A DNA stretch of 64,000 nucleotides, from NCBI GenBank assembly GCA_012517355.1, contig JAAYVD010000086.1, positions 85,275 through 149,274 on the forward strand. The letters run 5' to 3'. This DNA is from Candidatus Rifleibacteriota bacterium (GTDB lineage Bacteria > Muiribacteriota > Ozemobacteria > Ozemobacterales > Ozemobacteraceae). The translations under genes were made by a program, and so were the position numbers. Of this stretch, positions 53,137-62,813 are shown piece after piece. Within the stretch, counting starts at the first letter, position 1; each line of letters starts with the position of its first letter. The notes below the pieces were generated by a model. That model was given only the letters and a program-made list of their open reading frames with translations. It had not been told where the DNA came from and did not search any database.

Positions 53137-53703
53137 TCAACGCCTCAGGTCGGCGCGGAAGGTGGCCAGTTTGACCGGCAGGCCTTCGGCGTAGGACACG
53201 GTGACCTCGAGCTTGAGGAAGGGGTCGGGGCAGCTGTAGGTGGCCAGGGTGGGCACGGGGGGGAACGGCGGGGCCGGTGGGGGTGGGGGCATGGGCAGCA
53301 CGTAGGAGAACATCAGGGCCTGGGGTCCTCCGGCCGGGCCAGCGTATTCGCGAGTGGTGCGGGTTTCGATCCGGTAGGTGACCTTGCCGGTGTCGAGGGA
53401 ACCCGACCCGAGGGCGGGGCTTCCCGCCAACTCGAGAGTGCCGTTGAGGGTGCCGCTCGGGTGGATCACCTCGAAGGGCACGACGGCGACGCCGCTCGGC
53501 TGGTCGAGCATCTCGAACCGCACGGCCAGCAACTTGGCGAGGACCGCCTCGCCGATCTTCAGGGCCTGTTCCTGGAAGGCCTGTTTGGAAGCGAGCCCGT
53601 ATGACTGGCTGAACGCCCGGATGAGCGGGAAGACGGCGATCGCCATGATGGCGATCGCCACGAGCACCTCGGGCATGGTCAACCCCCGGGCGCGGCTCGT
53701 CAT
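53137..53703 (-). CDS. prepilin-like protein, GspI/PilV-type
   Basis: ARG-LTMPEVLVAIAIMAIAVFPLIRAFSQSYGLASKQAFQEQALKIGEAVLAKLL (E at +5). Confidence 0.83.
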   Translation of the reverse strand: MTSRARGLTMPEVLVAIAIMAIAVFPLIRAFSQSYGLASKQAFQEQALKIGEAVLAKLLAVRFEMLDQPSGVAVVPFEVIHPSGTLNGTLELAGSPALGSGSLDTGKVTYRIETRTTREYAGPAGGPQALMFSYVLPMPPPPPAPPFPPVPTLATYSCPDPFLKLEVTVSYAEGLPVKLATFRADLRR

Positions 53704-53734
53704 CGACACAGAGAAGGGTGGACGCACGGCGGAA

Positions 53735-56083
53735 TCAGCGCTCCCCTTCCTTCTTGTGTTTCTGCTCGAGAACCCGGATGCGGGTCTTTTCGTCGGTCAC
53801 CTCGAAGAACACGGTGAGGGCCCGCTCGTTGCCCCGATGGTCCTCCACTTTGACGGAGACCGAAGGGTAACCGGCCCGCAGGGTGGCATCGGTCATGGAC
53901 CGGTCGGGCTTGTTCGTGGTGGGTTCCCGCAGGACCACGCGCAGGGGCTCGGCCTTGAATTGGTCCTGTATCCATTCCCGATGGATGCGGACGGGGGGCA
54001 CCTGGTTCGGCACCTCGACGTCGATCTGGCCACGCCGGACGCCGCTGAAGGGGGAAGTCATCGAGTGGCCATCCCAGTTGTTCATGTAGTGGACGTTGTC
54101 TTCGGCCCAGACGGTGATCTCGTACTCGACATCCTCGACCAGGGGCTTCTTGTAGGCCAGGGTGGCGCTCTTGCCGAAGCCGTTGCGTTCCCCGAAGGTC
54201 TTTTCGTCGGCCACGATGGGGTTGCCCTGCAGGTCGTTGTCGGAGGCGGCGAAATTCTCGAGGCGGAAATTCTTGCGAACGAACTCGGGGTCGGGAGCGG
54301 GCTCGCCGTAGGGTTGGGGTTCGATGCCGAATTTCCAGGCCCAGGCGCACTCGGTTTTGGGCATGAGCGCCCGGGGATCGGAGGGATCGTCGAGCCCGAG
54401 TTTGAGCAACTCGAAGTCGGGGGTGAAGCCGTCGGGCATGTCTTCGACCAGGATGGAGGCACCCTCGATGAACCGGCTGTAATCGTCGTCGGGAACCATC
54501 GTGTCGGAGATGGTCTGCAGGGAGGCCACGCTGACCGGGGGGAAGAACAGGACATCGTCGGGATCGCGCATGGAGCGCACCCGGATGATCACGTTGGGAC
54601 GGTCGTTGTCGTCGACCCAGATGATGCCTTCCCCGTCGGTGATCCGACGGTTGATGTCCAGGAGGGCCATGTCGGTGGGTGGCGGCACCGGCGCCTTATA
54701 CGGGAAGGGTTGGGCAGTGCGAGGGTCGGTGACCAGGTCCTCGCCCGAGTGGGGCCCGCGGATCATGTAGCACACTTCGGGGTGATCCTCTTCGATGCGC
54801 GGTTCGCCGGGGTTCAACACGCCTCTGAGGTCCCAGGCGAAGACGGTGTATTTCATTTCGCCCAGGCAATCGTTGGGGAGGAAGACGTGCGAGGCCAGGG
54901 TTTCGCCGGGTAGGGTAACACCGATGGAACCGATGAATTCCCAATCTTCGGGAGGGGTTCCGTAGGGGCCGGGGGCGGTGGGGCCGCTGAGGCGCCCGAT
55001 CCCGAAGCAGGAGAAGATCTTGTCGCCCGAGTTGTCGGTGGCAACCAGGTTGACGGGGGAGTAGAAATCGCCCGTGGTGGCGGTCAGGGGGGGACAGATA
55101 CCTGACGCATCAGGGGCACCGCCCAGCTGGGGGAATTGGTCCTGCGGGGTGTCGTCGCCCTGCAGGTAGATGCGGGGGGGGGTGCGGTCACGATAGACGA
55201 TCTTGAACTCGACGTCGCCGTCGAGGGGGTCCTTTTTCTTGATATCGACGCACTCATCGAGGAACTGCTTGGCGATGTCCTTCCCATCGTAGCACCAGTG
55301 TGCCTGGTCGGTGGCATCGAAGCAATGGCACTCGAGGTTGGTGGCGGGATCGATGCCACCACAGACGGAACAATCCGAAGGACAAGGCCGGTGCATTGGG
55401 CACCTGCAGGTGAGATGCGGAATGGGCGGGTTCTTGGTACCGTCGCTCGGGAGGTCAGGGCGCCAAAGCACATGCTTGGCGACCACCTCGATGCCGACCT
55501 TGAGAATCACCGTGCAGGGGACGTATTGCATGAGTTCTGGCAGCGGTGGGACCCGGATGCCGTAGGGTGGATCCTTCATGACGGGCACGGGTTTTCCCCT
55601 TTTGTCGGCCACCAGGACGTTCTTCGCATACCAATGCTTCAGGTCGTTGGCATCAATGATGTCGTCTCCGCCCAGAATGATTTTCGGGACTTCGAAGATC
55701 TGCTGCAAGCCTACCGCCTGAATGAACGAAAGGTGCCCGGTGGGATCGAGGGTTTCGACTTCTTCCTTGAATTTGTTCCAGGGGTAGAAGTAGTCGCGCC
55801 AGTTGGGTTTGGGCTCCAGCCTGAGACCGATGATCGGGCCGACGTCCTCGTAGGTCCAGAAGGACCCTGCCGCTTCCCCGTTGACCCCATCGGTATCGGC
55901 GGTTACCTCAGGACCGCCGGTGGTGAGGGCGATCACGCCGTTGCCGATGACCGCGTTGCGCAGGTCGTCGCTGTATTCGGCACGCTTGGCGCCCTTGCCG
56001 AAGGACGGAAGACAACCCAGGGTCACCAGGAGGACTGCCAGCAGCACCTTCCCGAGATGGCGGCCATTCTCTTTCATACGCAT
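53735..56083 (-). CDS. large secreted protein with Cys-rich segment (unknown function)
   Basis: MRMKENGRHLGKVLLAVLLVTLGCLPSFGKG signal; CRCPMHRPCPSDCSVCGGIDPATNLECHCF...HWC. Confidence 0.8.
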   Translation of the reverse strand: MRMKENGRHLGKVLLAVLLVTLGCLPSFGKGAKRAEYSDDLRNAVIGNGVIALTTGGPEVTADTDGVNGEAAGSFWTYEDVGPIIGLRLEPKPNWRDYFYPWNKFKEEVETLDPTGHLSFIQAVGLQQIFEVPKIILGGDDIIDANDLKHWYAKNVLVADKRGKPVPVMKDPPYGIRVPPLPELMQYVPCTVILKVGIEVVAKHVLWRPDLPSDGTKNPPIPHLTCRCPMHRPCPSDCSVCGGIDPATNLECHCFDATDQAHWCYDGKDIAKQFLDECVDIKKKDPLDGDVEFKIVYRDRTPPRIYLQGDDTPQDQFPQLGGAPDASGICPPLTATTGDFYSPVNLVATDNSGDKIFSCFGIGRLSGPTAPGPYGTPPEDWEFIGSIGVTLPGETLASHVFLPNDCLGEMKYTVFAWDLRGVLNPGEPRIEEDHPEVCYMIRGPHSGEDLVTDPRTAQPFPYKAPVPPPTDMALLDINRRITDGEGIIWVDDNDRPNVIIRVRSMRDPDDVLFFPPVSVASLQTISDTMVPDDDYSRFIEGASILVEDMPDGFTPDFELLKLGLDDPSDPRALMPKTECAWAWKFGIEPQPYGEPAPDPEFVRKNFRLENFAASDNDLQGNPIVADEKTFGERNGFGKSATLAYKKPLVEDVEYEITVWAEDNVHYMNNWDGHSMTSPFSGVRRGQIDVEVPNQVPPVRIHREWIQDQFKAEPLRVVLREPTTNKPDRSMTDATLRAGYPSVSVKVEDHRGNERALTVFFEVTDEKTRIRVLEQKHKKEGER

Positions 56084-56106
56084 CTCCTCACTCCTGCCGG
56101 GCCCGG

Positions 56107-57678
56107 TCATTCCCGGAGACATCGCAGCGCCAGGGTCCGGATGTCGGATTCGGACCCGGGGCCTTTCTTCACGTATTTTCCGATCAGGGCTTCCTCGAGG
56201 TCGCGGACGAACTGGGGGATCCAGCTTCCTTCGCGGTTTTGCATCCCGGTGAGGAAGGCCTGTTCGAAATCATGTCCGCCCAGGGATTGCTTCATCTCCT
56301 GGCGGGCCAGTCCCAGGAAGAAATACGCCCGGCCGGCCAGACCGCGAGACCCGAGGGCCACCTGGAACTGCCGGGGGGCTTCGTCGAACTTCGCCTGATG
56401 CATGGCCACCAGGCCGGCCAGGTAGGAGAACCACGGCAGACTGGCCTCCTGGGCGAGTTTCTTCAGGCGGGCTTCCTGGTCGACGAGCTGTCCGCCGTAC
56501 CCATGCCAGATCAGCCGGACCATTTCCGCCAGCACCCGGAAGGGAAAGCGCTCGACCAGGGCGTCGAGCATGCGGATGAGCCAGACGACGGCAACCACCC
56601 CTCCCACGGCCACGAGACCCATCAAGGCCAACAACCAGGAAAAGCCCGACAGGTAGGACCGGATCAGGAAGACATACGGCAGGCCGGCCAGGGCCCCGAC
56701 GGCATAGGCCTTCAGGGGATCACCGCCGCCGGCGAAGGATTCGGCCAGGAACCGCAGGAGATCGGCACGGGTGAACTTCACCCGTTCCTCATCGGCCACC
56801 GGAGCGGGGGGCCCGGCCGAGGAACCGGTCTCTTTCGCCTCCCGGGAGATCTGTTGCCAGCGCTCGACCTGGTTCCAGCGCTCCAGCAGGAAGGTGAAAT
56901 CCTCGATCGCCCGGGCATACCGCCGGGAGCGGAAGAAGGCCAGGCCCCGGAGATACCGCCAGTCGAAGCGGTCGGGTTCGCGGACCAGGAGGTTGCTGAA
57001 ATGGTCGATGGAACGGGTGTAATCCCCGGAGGTGAGGTCGGCGCGGGCGTTGATCACCATGTCCTGCAATTGCTGCTCGGCCACGATCTGCTCGCGGAGG
57101 TCGACCGCCTGCTGGAAATTGGGGTCGCGGGCGAGGGCCTGGGCGATGAAGTCCATGGCCCGCACCAGGTTCTTCGCCAGGTAGGCGGCCTTGGCCCGCT
57201 GGAACAGGTCGCGGGCGGAAAGGGCGTTCACGTCATGGCTCCGGCCGCTGTCGGGAGCCATGGCCACCCCCTGTTCGGCGAACTTCTGGACCGTCCGTTC
57301 GACGGTTTTCATGGCGGCCAGTCCGGCTTTGGCCTCGGCATGGTCGGGGATCAGTTTCAGCACGTACCGGTATTCCTCGATGGCCTTGGGCGGCGAGTTG
57401 GTGCGGTAGAACTCGGCGGCCTTGAAGTGCTCGGCCGCCTCCTTGTCGATGGTTTCGCGCAGGAGGGTGCCGAACGCGACGATCTCGGGGGCCTCGGGAT
57501 CGAGGGCCTGCGCCTGCTTGAAGTAGGTGAGGGCGGAAAGGACGTTCTTCTTCTCGAGGAACTTCTTCGACTTGTCGAGAAAGGCGGAAGCCTGGGGAGA
57601 CAGGCCCCAGGCAGCCGGGGCCGCCAGGAGAATCACCATCAGACCCCATACCAACAAGGTGGGCGTACACCTTCCCAT
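56107..57678 (-). CDS. membrane TPR protein
   Basis: Signal peptide; TPRs (KKNVLSALTYFKQAQALDPEAPEI, GDYTRSIDHFSNLLVREPDRFDW); internal TM pair. Confidence 0.85.
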   Translation of the reverse strand: MGRCTPTLLVWGLMVILLAAPAAWGLSPQASAFLDKSKKFLEKKNVLSALTYFKQAQALDPEAPEIVAFGTLLRETIDKEAAEHFKAAEFYRTNSPPKAIEEYRYVLKLIPDHAEAKAGLAAMKTVERTVQKFAEQGVAMAPDSGRSHDVNALSARDLFQRAKAAYLAKNLVRAMDFIAQALARDPNFQQAVDLREQIVAEQQLQDMVINARADLTSGDYTRSIDHFSNLLVREPDRFDWRYLRGLAFFRSRRYARAIEDFTFLLERWNQVERWQQISREAKETGSSAGPPAPVADEERVKFTRADLLRFLAESFAGGGDPLKAYAVGALAGLPYVFLIRSYLSGFSWLLALMGLVAVGGVVAVVWLIRMLDALVERFPFRVLAEMVRLIWHGYGGQLVDQEARLKKLAQEASLPWFSYLAGLVAMHQAKFDEAPRQFQVALGSRGLAGRAYFFLGLARQEMKQSLGGHDFEQAFLTGMQNREGSWIPQFVRDLEEALIGKYVKKGPGSESDIRTLALRCLRE

Positions 57679-57718
57679 GACTTCATTCTAGCATATTTCC
57701 CCCAGGGAAGTTCCGTCT

Positions 57719-57747
57719 TTGACAATGGGAGGACCCTTTGGTAGACT
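57719..57747 (+). promoter_or_regulatory. candidate sigma-70 promoter for fba
   Basis: TTGACA-N17-TAGACT about 107 bp before the ATG at 57855. Confidence 0.6.
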
Positions 57748-57854
57748 GGCCCCGGCGGCGAGGACCCGACCCGTTTCCCAGGGGCACCCCCGGGGCGGCC
57801 CGGGGCCGGGCAGGTCCTCCGAACCAGCCTCAATCCAAGATCGGGAGGTCACCC

Positions 57855-58799
57855 ATGCCACTGGTCACCAGCAAGGAACTGTTCAAGCGCGCGTACACCG
57901 AACATTTTGCCGTGGGCGCGTTCAACGTCAACAACATGGAGATCATCCAGGGAATCTTCGAGGCCGCCATCGCCGAGAAGGCCCCCCTCATCATCCAGGT
58001 CTCGGCCGGCGCCCGCAAGTATGCCCGACACGAATACCTGATCCACCTGATCCAGGCGTCCATCGAGATGGCCAAGGGGTCGGGCGTCGATCTGCCGGTG
58101 GTGCTGCATCTCGACCACGGCGAGGACTTCGAGATCTGCAAGAAGTGCATCGACGGCGGGTTCACCTCGGTGATGATCGACGGGTCGAAGCATTCCTTCG
58201 AGGAGAACATCAAGCTGACCCGGCAGGTCGTCGAGTATGCCCATCCCAAGGGCGTGGTCGTCGAGGCCGAGCTGGGCCGGCTGGCCGGCGTCGAAGACAA
58301 CATCAAGGTGTCGGCCGCCGACTCGTCCTACACCGATCCCGCCCAGGCGAAGGAGTTCGTCGAGCGCTCGGGATGCGATTCCCTGGCGGTGGCCATCGGC
58401 ACCAGCCATGGCGCCTACAAGTTCAAGGGCGACGCCAAGCTCGATTTCACCCGCCTGGCCGAGATCGAGAAGGTCCTGCCGAACTTCCCGCTGGTGCTGC
58501 ACGGGGCCAGCTCCGTTCCCGAAGACCTGGTCGCCGTCTGCAACAAGTACGGCGGCAAGCTCGAAGGTTCGAAGGGCGTGCCCGAGGACATGATCGGCAA
58601 GGCCGCCAAGGGCGGGGTCTGCAAGGTCAACGTCGACACCGACCTGCGGCTGGCCCTGACCGGCGCCATCCGCAAGGTGTTCGCCGAGAACCCGGGCGAG
58701 TTCGATCCGCGCAAGTATCTGGCTCCTGCCCGTGAAGCCATCAAGCAGGTGGTCATCCGCAAGTTGCGGATCCTGGGCTGCGCCGGCAAAGCGGTCTGA
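57855..58799 (+). CDS. fba: class II fructose-bisphosphate aldolase
   Basis: AVGAFNVNNMEIIQGIFEAA, VVLHLDHGEDFE, AIGTSHGAYKFKG, LHGASSVPEDLV, KVNVDTDLRLA. Confidence 0.95.
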   Translation: MPLVTSKELFKRAYTEHFAVGAFNVNNMEIIQGIFEAAIAEKAPLIIQVSAGARKYARHEYLIHLIQASIEMAKGSGVDLPVVLHLDHGEDFEICKKCIDGGFTSVMIDGSKHSFEENIKLTRQVVEYAHPKGVVVEAELGRLAGVEDNIKVSAADSSYTDPAQAKEFVERSGCDSLAVAIGTSHGAYKFKGDAKLDFTRLAEIEKVLPNFPLVLHGASSVPEDLVAVCNKYGGKLEGSKGVPEDMIGKAAKGGVCKVNVDTDLRLALTGAIRKVFAENPGEFDPRKYLAPAREAIKQVVIRKLRILGCAGKAV

Positions 58800-58810
58800 C
58801 CCCGACCCGG

Positions 58811-58887
58811 CCGACAGGATGTCGGAAGTGCCCCCTGGCACCACGGAGGGTGGCGCGAAGCGCCCGTTCCGCGACCCGCCAGGGGGC
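58811..58887 (+). other. nested stem-loop region downstream of fba (structured RNA or terminator candidate)
   Basis: CCGACA-GGA-TGTCGG (58811-58825); GCCCCCTGG (58830-58838) pairs with CCAGGGGGC (58879-58887) around GGCGC-GAA-GCGCC (58852-58864). Confidence 0.4.
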
Positions 58888-59052
58888 CCTCCGGCGGGGC
58901 CGGCCGCTCCTGACCGGCCCGTCCCGGGTGTCGGGGGGCGCCGGACAGATGGGAGACCGCCTTTCGCGCCCCGTTCCCTCCCTGATCATGGTTTCGCGCC
59001 ATTGGCGGAGCCTCCGGAAACGGGACCGACCCTGTCGGGCAACCATGCAGCC

Positions 59053-59601
59053 ATGACATACCGAGACCCTGGTTCCAAACGCCCCGGCGGCCGGCTTTTC
59101 CGACCGCGGACGCGGCCGGCGACGGCCGTGACCTTCGCCGCGATCCTGTTGGCCTGCCTGGCCGGGTGTGGCGGCGGCGGCGGGGGCGGCGGCGGCACCG
59201 GGATCGACCCCGTCGAGGTGGAGATCCGGGCCGCCCTCGACACCTTCCGCGCCTCCGTGCAAACCGAGAACCTGGCCCAGACCAAGGCCGGCCTGGCGCC
59301 GTCGCTGAAATACTTCCGCGCCGGGGGCGCGATCGAGCCGCTGGACACCTTCGTGACCAGGATCTCGGGGTTTTTCGACAAGGCGGCCTCGATCACCCTG
59401 ACCTTCGATGATCTGGGGGTCAGCCCGTCGAGCGAGACTTCGGCCAGTGCGCGTTGCTCGCTGAAATGCGACTACCGCGACGCCGCCGGCCTGCCCCAAC
59501 ACCTCGAGGAGACCGCCGAACTCGACCTCGAACGGGTCGGCACCTGGCAGATCACGGCGCTGTCGCGGTTCAACAAGGAAGGCATGACCTTCCCCCCGTG
59601 A
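59053..59601 (+). CDS. lipoprotein with poly-Gly linker
   Basis: AAILLACLAGCGGGGGGGGGTG lipobox and linker, then a small soluble domain. Confidence 0.8.
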   Translation: MTYRDPGSKRPGGRLFRPRTRPATAVTFAAILLACLAGCGGGGGGGGGTGIDPVEVEIRAALDTFRASVQTENLAQTKAGLAPSLKYFRAGGAIEPLDTFVTRISGFFDKAASITLTFDDLGVSPSSETSASARCSLKCDYRDAAGLPQHLEETAELDLERVGTWQITALSRFNKEGMTFPP

Positions 59602-59608
59602 GCCAGCC

Positions 59609-61069
59609 ATGCCGATGCTGATCCGGGCTTCGCTGCAGGACCGGAACGGGTGCCCCGTCCTCACCCTCCGGCCGGAAGGCGGGCTGCTCGCGTGGCAGGA
59701 CTGGATGTGCGACGCCGTGTCGGTGCTCACCCTGCGGCCGGCAGGGGAACCCCCTTCCCTGGCCCTGTTCTCCTACCGGACCGGCGGGTGCCTGGCCCAC
59801 TTCCAGCTGCCGGCCCCTGCCATGGAGGCGCTGGCCGCCGCCCACCGTTACGTGGTGGTGTCGGACGAACTGGAAGGGTCCTGGCAGACCGAGGGAACCA
59901 TTCTCAAGGCGGAACCAGTCGACCCCACCGGGGCGCTCCACCAGGGGGTCCGGCACCAGGCCGAGGGCCGCCTCCGCGAAGCGGTGGCCGCCTATCATCG
60001 GGCCCTGGCGGCGTCGACCGGCCTGCCCCGCCTGCGGTCCCTGATCGGGCACTGCCTGCGTCTCGACGGCCGCCTGGAGGATGCTGAGCGCGTCTATCAG
60101 CAGGAGATCGAGCGGTTCCCCCACCTGCCCGAGCCCCATGCCGGCCTGGGCATCCTGTATCTGCGATCCAACCGTGCCCAGATGGCCCGCACGATGCTGG
60201 AGGCGGCCCTGGAACGCGACCAGTTCTGCCTGCCCGCCCTGCTGCACCTCAGCCGCCTGCTGGCCGAGCAGTCCGGGCCAGCCTCCCGGCTGTCGGCCAC
60301 CATCAGCCACCGCCTGCTGGTGACCTACGCCTCCCTGCCCGCCGTCCAGGAACACCTGCAGGCCCTGGCGGCCGCGGCCGGCCTGTCGCCGCAGGATTTC
60401 GCGGTGCGGGTGCGGGCCCATGCCGGCCTGGTGACCGACCCCGGGTTGCTGACCCTGATGAAACGCCTGGAGAGCCTGCGGCTGAACGGCGCGTTCCTGG
60501 CCGCCCTCCAGGGCTGCGGGCATCTCCTCGACAAGGTCGCCGACACCCACCTGGCGGGCTTCTTCCACCATTGGGTGGCCAAACGGCTGGCCCTGTTCCC
60601 GCCCACCTTCCCCGGATTCCTGCAACCGCTGGTCGAGACCGCCCGCCAGGGGCTGCACCAGCGGTTCCCGGGCCTGACCCAGCCCCTGCCGGCACCCGAC
60701 CCGGCCACGGGGTCACCGACGGCCCTGACCCGCGAAGAGTTCTACGAACTCGTCCTCGAGGAGATCCTGCAGGACGGCCAGATCACGCCGGTCGAGCAGA
60801 CCCTCCTGGCCCGCCTGCGCCACGCCCTGCGGATCGACGAGACGATGCACCAGAAACTGTTCGCCAAGGCCGCCACCTTCGTCAGCCTGCCGATGGCCGA
60901 CGAGGGAGGAGATTTCACCCCGGCGCGTTTCTTGAAGAAACTGGCCCTGGCCATCCTGCGCGACGGCCAGATCGACCCCCAGGAGCGCACCTTCCTCGAC
61001 CTGGCCCGGGAGGTCCTGGACCTCCCCCCCGAGACGCTTTCCACCCTGCTTGCGGAGGTCACCCGATGA
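59609..61069 (+). CDS. TPR protein with TerB-like C-terminal region
   Basis: TPR-like REAVAAYHRALAASTGLPRLRSLIGHCL; tandem EILQDGQITPVEQTLLARLRHALRID and AILRDGQIDPQERTFLDLAREVL. Confidence 0.78.
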   Translation: MPMLIRASLQDRNGCPVLTLRPEGGLLAWQDWMCDAVSVLTLRPAGEPPSLALFSYRTGGCLAHFQLPAPAMEALAAAHRYVVVSDELEGSWQTEGTILKAEPVDPTGALHQGVRHQAEGRLREAVAAYHRALAASTGLPRLRSLIGHCLRLDGRLEDAERVYQQEIERFPHLPEPHAGLGILYLRSNRAQMARTMLEAALERDQFCLPALLHLSRLLAEQSGPASRLSATISHRLLVTYASLPAVQEHLQALAAAAGLSPQDFAVRVRAHAGLVTDPGLLTLMKRLESLRLNGAFLAALQGCGHLLDKVADTHLAGFFHHWVAKRLALFPPTFPGFLQPLVETARQGLHQRFPGLTQPLPAPDPATGSPTALTREEFYELVLEEILQDGQITPVEQTLLARLRHALRIDETMHQKLFAKAATFVSLPMADEGGDFTPARFLKKLALAILRDGQIDPQERTFLDLAREVLDLPPETLSTLLAEVTR

Positions 61070-61671
61070 CGCCACCCTCCTCATCTTCGAAGGAGATCAC
61101 CCCCCAGGACCGCGCGTTGATGAAGTTCGCCGAGGAGTTCCTGCGCGCGGAAGGCTACCGGTTCCATTTCCTCGCCGAGGACTGCATCGAGATGTATCTG
61201 CAGGGCAAGCACCTCACCATGCGGATGCTGATCTACGCGCACAACCGCCACCTGGTGATCCGGGTGCCGGCCTTCATCCGGGGCGCGGAGATGCGCCGGA
61301 CCGACTTTCTCACCGAGCTGATGCGGCTGATGAACGAGTATTTCGACATCCGGTTCGAACTGTCGCCCGACGGCCAGAGCCTGTCGGGGGCGAGCAACCA
61401 CATCGTCGAGGACGGCCAGATCACCAAGGCGCAGTTCAGCCAGGCCCTGATGGTCGTCGCCTACATGGTCGACGAAAACTATCCGCGCCTGCTGAAGATC
61501 CTGTATGGGCAGGAAGCACCGGTCGACCCGCCCGGGCCCGCCGGGAGACCCGGCCCGGCCGAGAGCCCCGCGGCGGACGACCTCGAAGAGACCACAGATC
61601 CCGACGAGATCGAAGAACCAGCCGAGGAAGAACCTTCCGGCGAGGATGCCCGCAAACCCAAGATCAACTAG
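61066..61671 (+). CDS. YbjN-domain-like protein
   Basis: MKFAEEFLRAEGYRFHFLAEDCIEMYLQGKHLTMRMLIYAHNRHLVIRVPAFI. Confidence 0.65.
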   Translation: MTPPSSSSKEITPQDRALMKFAEEFLRAEGYRFHFLAEDCIEMYLQGKHLTMRMLIYAHNRHLVIRVPAFIRGAEMRRTDFLTELMRLMNEYFDIRFELSPDGQSLSGASNHIVEDGQITKAQFSQALMVVAYMVDENYPRLLKILYGQEAPVDPPGPAGRPGPAESPAADDLEETTDPDEIEEPAEEEPSGEDARKPKIN

Positions 61672-61701
61672 TCACCCATGCCCGGAAAGAGGAGAGCGAC
61701 C

Positions 61702-62808
61702 ATGAGACGAACCCGTTCCATCCTGCCGCTGCTGGCGGCCTTCCTGGTGCTGACCGCCGGAGGGGCCGCCCTGGCCGCCACCACCCAGATCCCGCCCTGG
61801 TATGTCCTGACCGCCGCCCTGGAGGCGCCGCCCCAGGTGCAGGTGCCGGTGCGGGCGACGGTCACGGTCACCGCCCCCACGGTGGACCTGGCCGACCTGT
61901 CGGTCACCCTGCTGACCCCGCCAGGGTGGTCGTCGGCCACCCCGACCGCGCCGATCGACCGCCTGAAGGCCGGGGAGAGCCGGCAGCTGACCTTCGAACT
62001 GACCCCGCCGGCGCCCCTGCCCAACGGCTCGATCGTCGCCGTGCTGCGGGCGCCGGTGCCCAAGACGGCCCTGCAGGAGCACCTGCGTGCCACCATGGGG
62101 CCGGAGGGACCGGCCATGGCCGCCCGGGTGGCGGGGTGGCCGACCCCGGCCGAGGGGTTCGCCGAGATTCCGTTCGCCCTGTTCGCCGAGGAAGGCTTCT
62201 ACCCGCTGACGGGCGACATGTGGACCTCCTACGACGACCGGCTGAAAGGGGAATTCGCGACGCGCGGCCCGGTGTTCCTGCGCGAGGCGGTGGTGACCCC
62301 GCACCAGGCACAGACCGACGTGGAGATGTACGACAAGCTGGCGCGGCTGCTCCTGAGCGACCCGGCCTTCGGCCGGAACCTCGAGGAGAAAGGCATCGAC
62401 CTGGCCCGCAAACGGAAGGACCAGCTGGTGGGGCTGTATGTGCTGGCCACCGAGGCCTTTCTCAAGAGCGACCTGGCCGGCGCGGCCGCCTTTCTCGACC
62501 GCCTGCAGGAGGAACGGGCCAAGGCCCCCGCCGCGGTGGGGCAGGATCTGGCGCTGCCGGCCGGCAACCTGCGGGGCCTGGTGCAGTGGGCCAAGGGTGA
62601 CCGCAAGGCGGCCGAAGAGACCTTGCGCACCACCTTCTACAGCGACCGCAAGGCCCCCACCCAGCGCTACACCCTTCGCAACATCGGCCTGTTGATGCTG
62701 GAGAAGGGTGACCAGGCGACGGCGCGGGAGATGTTCCGGCTGGCTCTCGAGCTGAAGCCGGCCTACACCCTGCTGCGCCAGGAGTTCGACCGCCTGAAGA
62801 AGCCCTGA
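61702..62808 (+). CDS. exported hypothetical protein with C-terminal TPR-like repeats
   Basis: Signal peptide, strong RBS (gaaagaggagagcgacc), helical repeat tail. Confidence 0.75.
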   Translation: MRRTRSILPLLAAFLVLTAGGAALAATTQIPPWYVLTAALEAPPQVQVPVRATVTVTAPTVDLADLSVTLLTPPGWSSATPTAPIDRLKAGESRQLTFELTPPAPLPNGSIVAVLRAPVPKTALQEHLRATMGPEGPAMAARVAGWPTPAEGFAEIPFALFAEEGFYPLTGDMWTSYDDRLKGEFATRGPVFLREAVVTPHQAQTDVEMYDKLARLLLSDPAFGRNLEEKGIDLARKRKDQLVGLYVLATEAFLKSDLAGAAAFLDRLQEERAKAPAAVGQDLALPAGNLRGLVQWAKGDRKAAEETLRTTFYSDRKAPTQRYTLRNIGLLMLEKGDQATAREMFRLALELKPAYTLLRQEFDRLKKP

Positions 62809-62813
62809 CCCAC

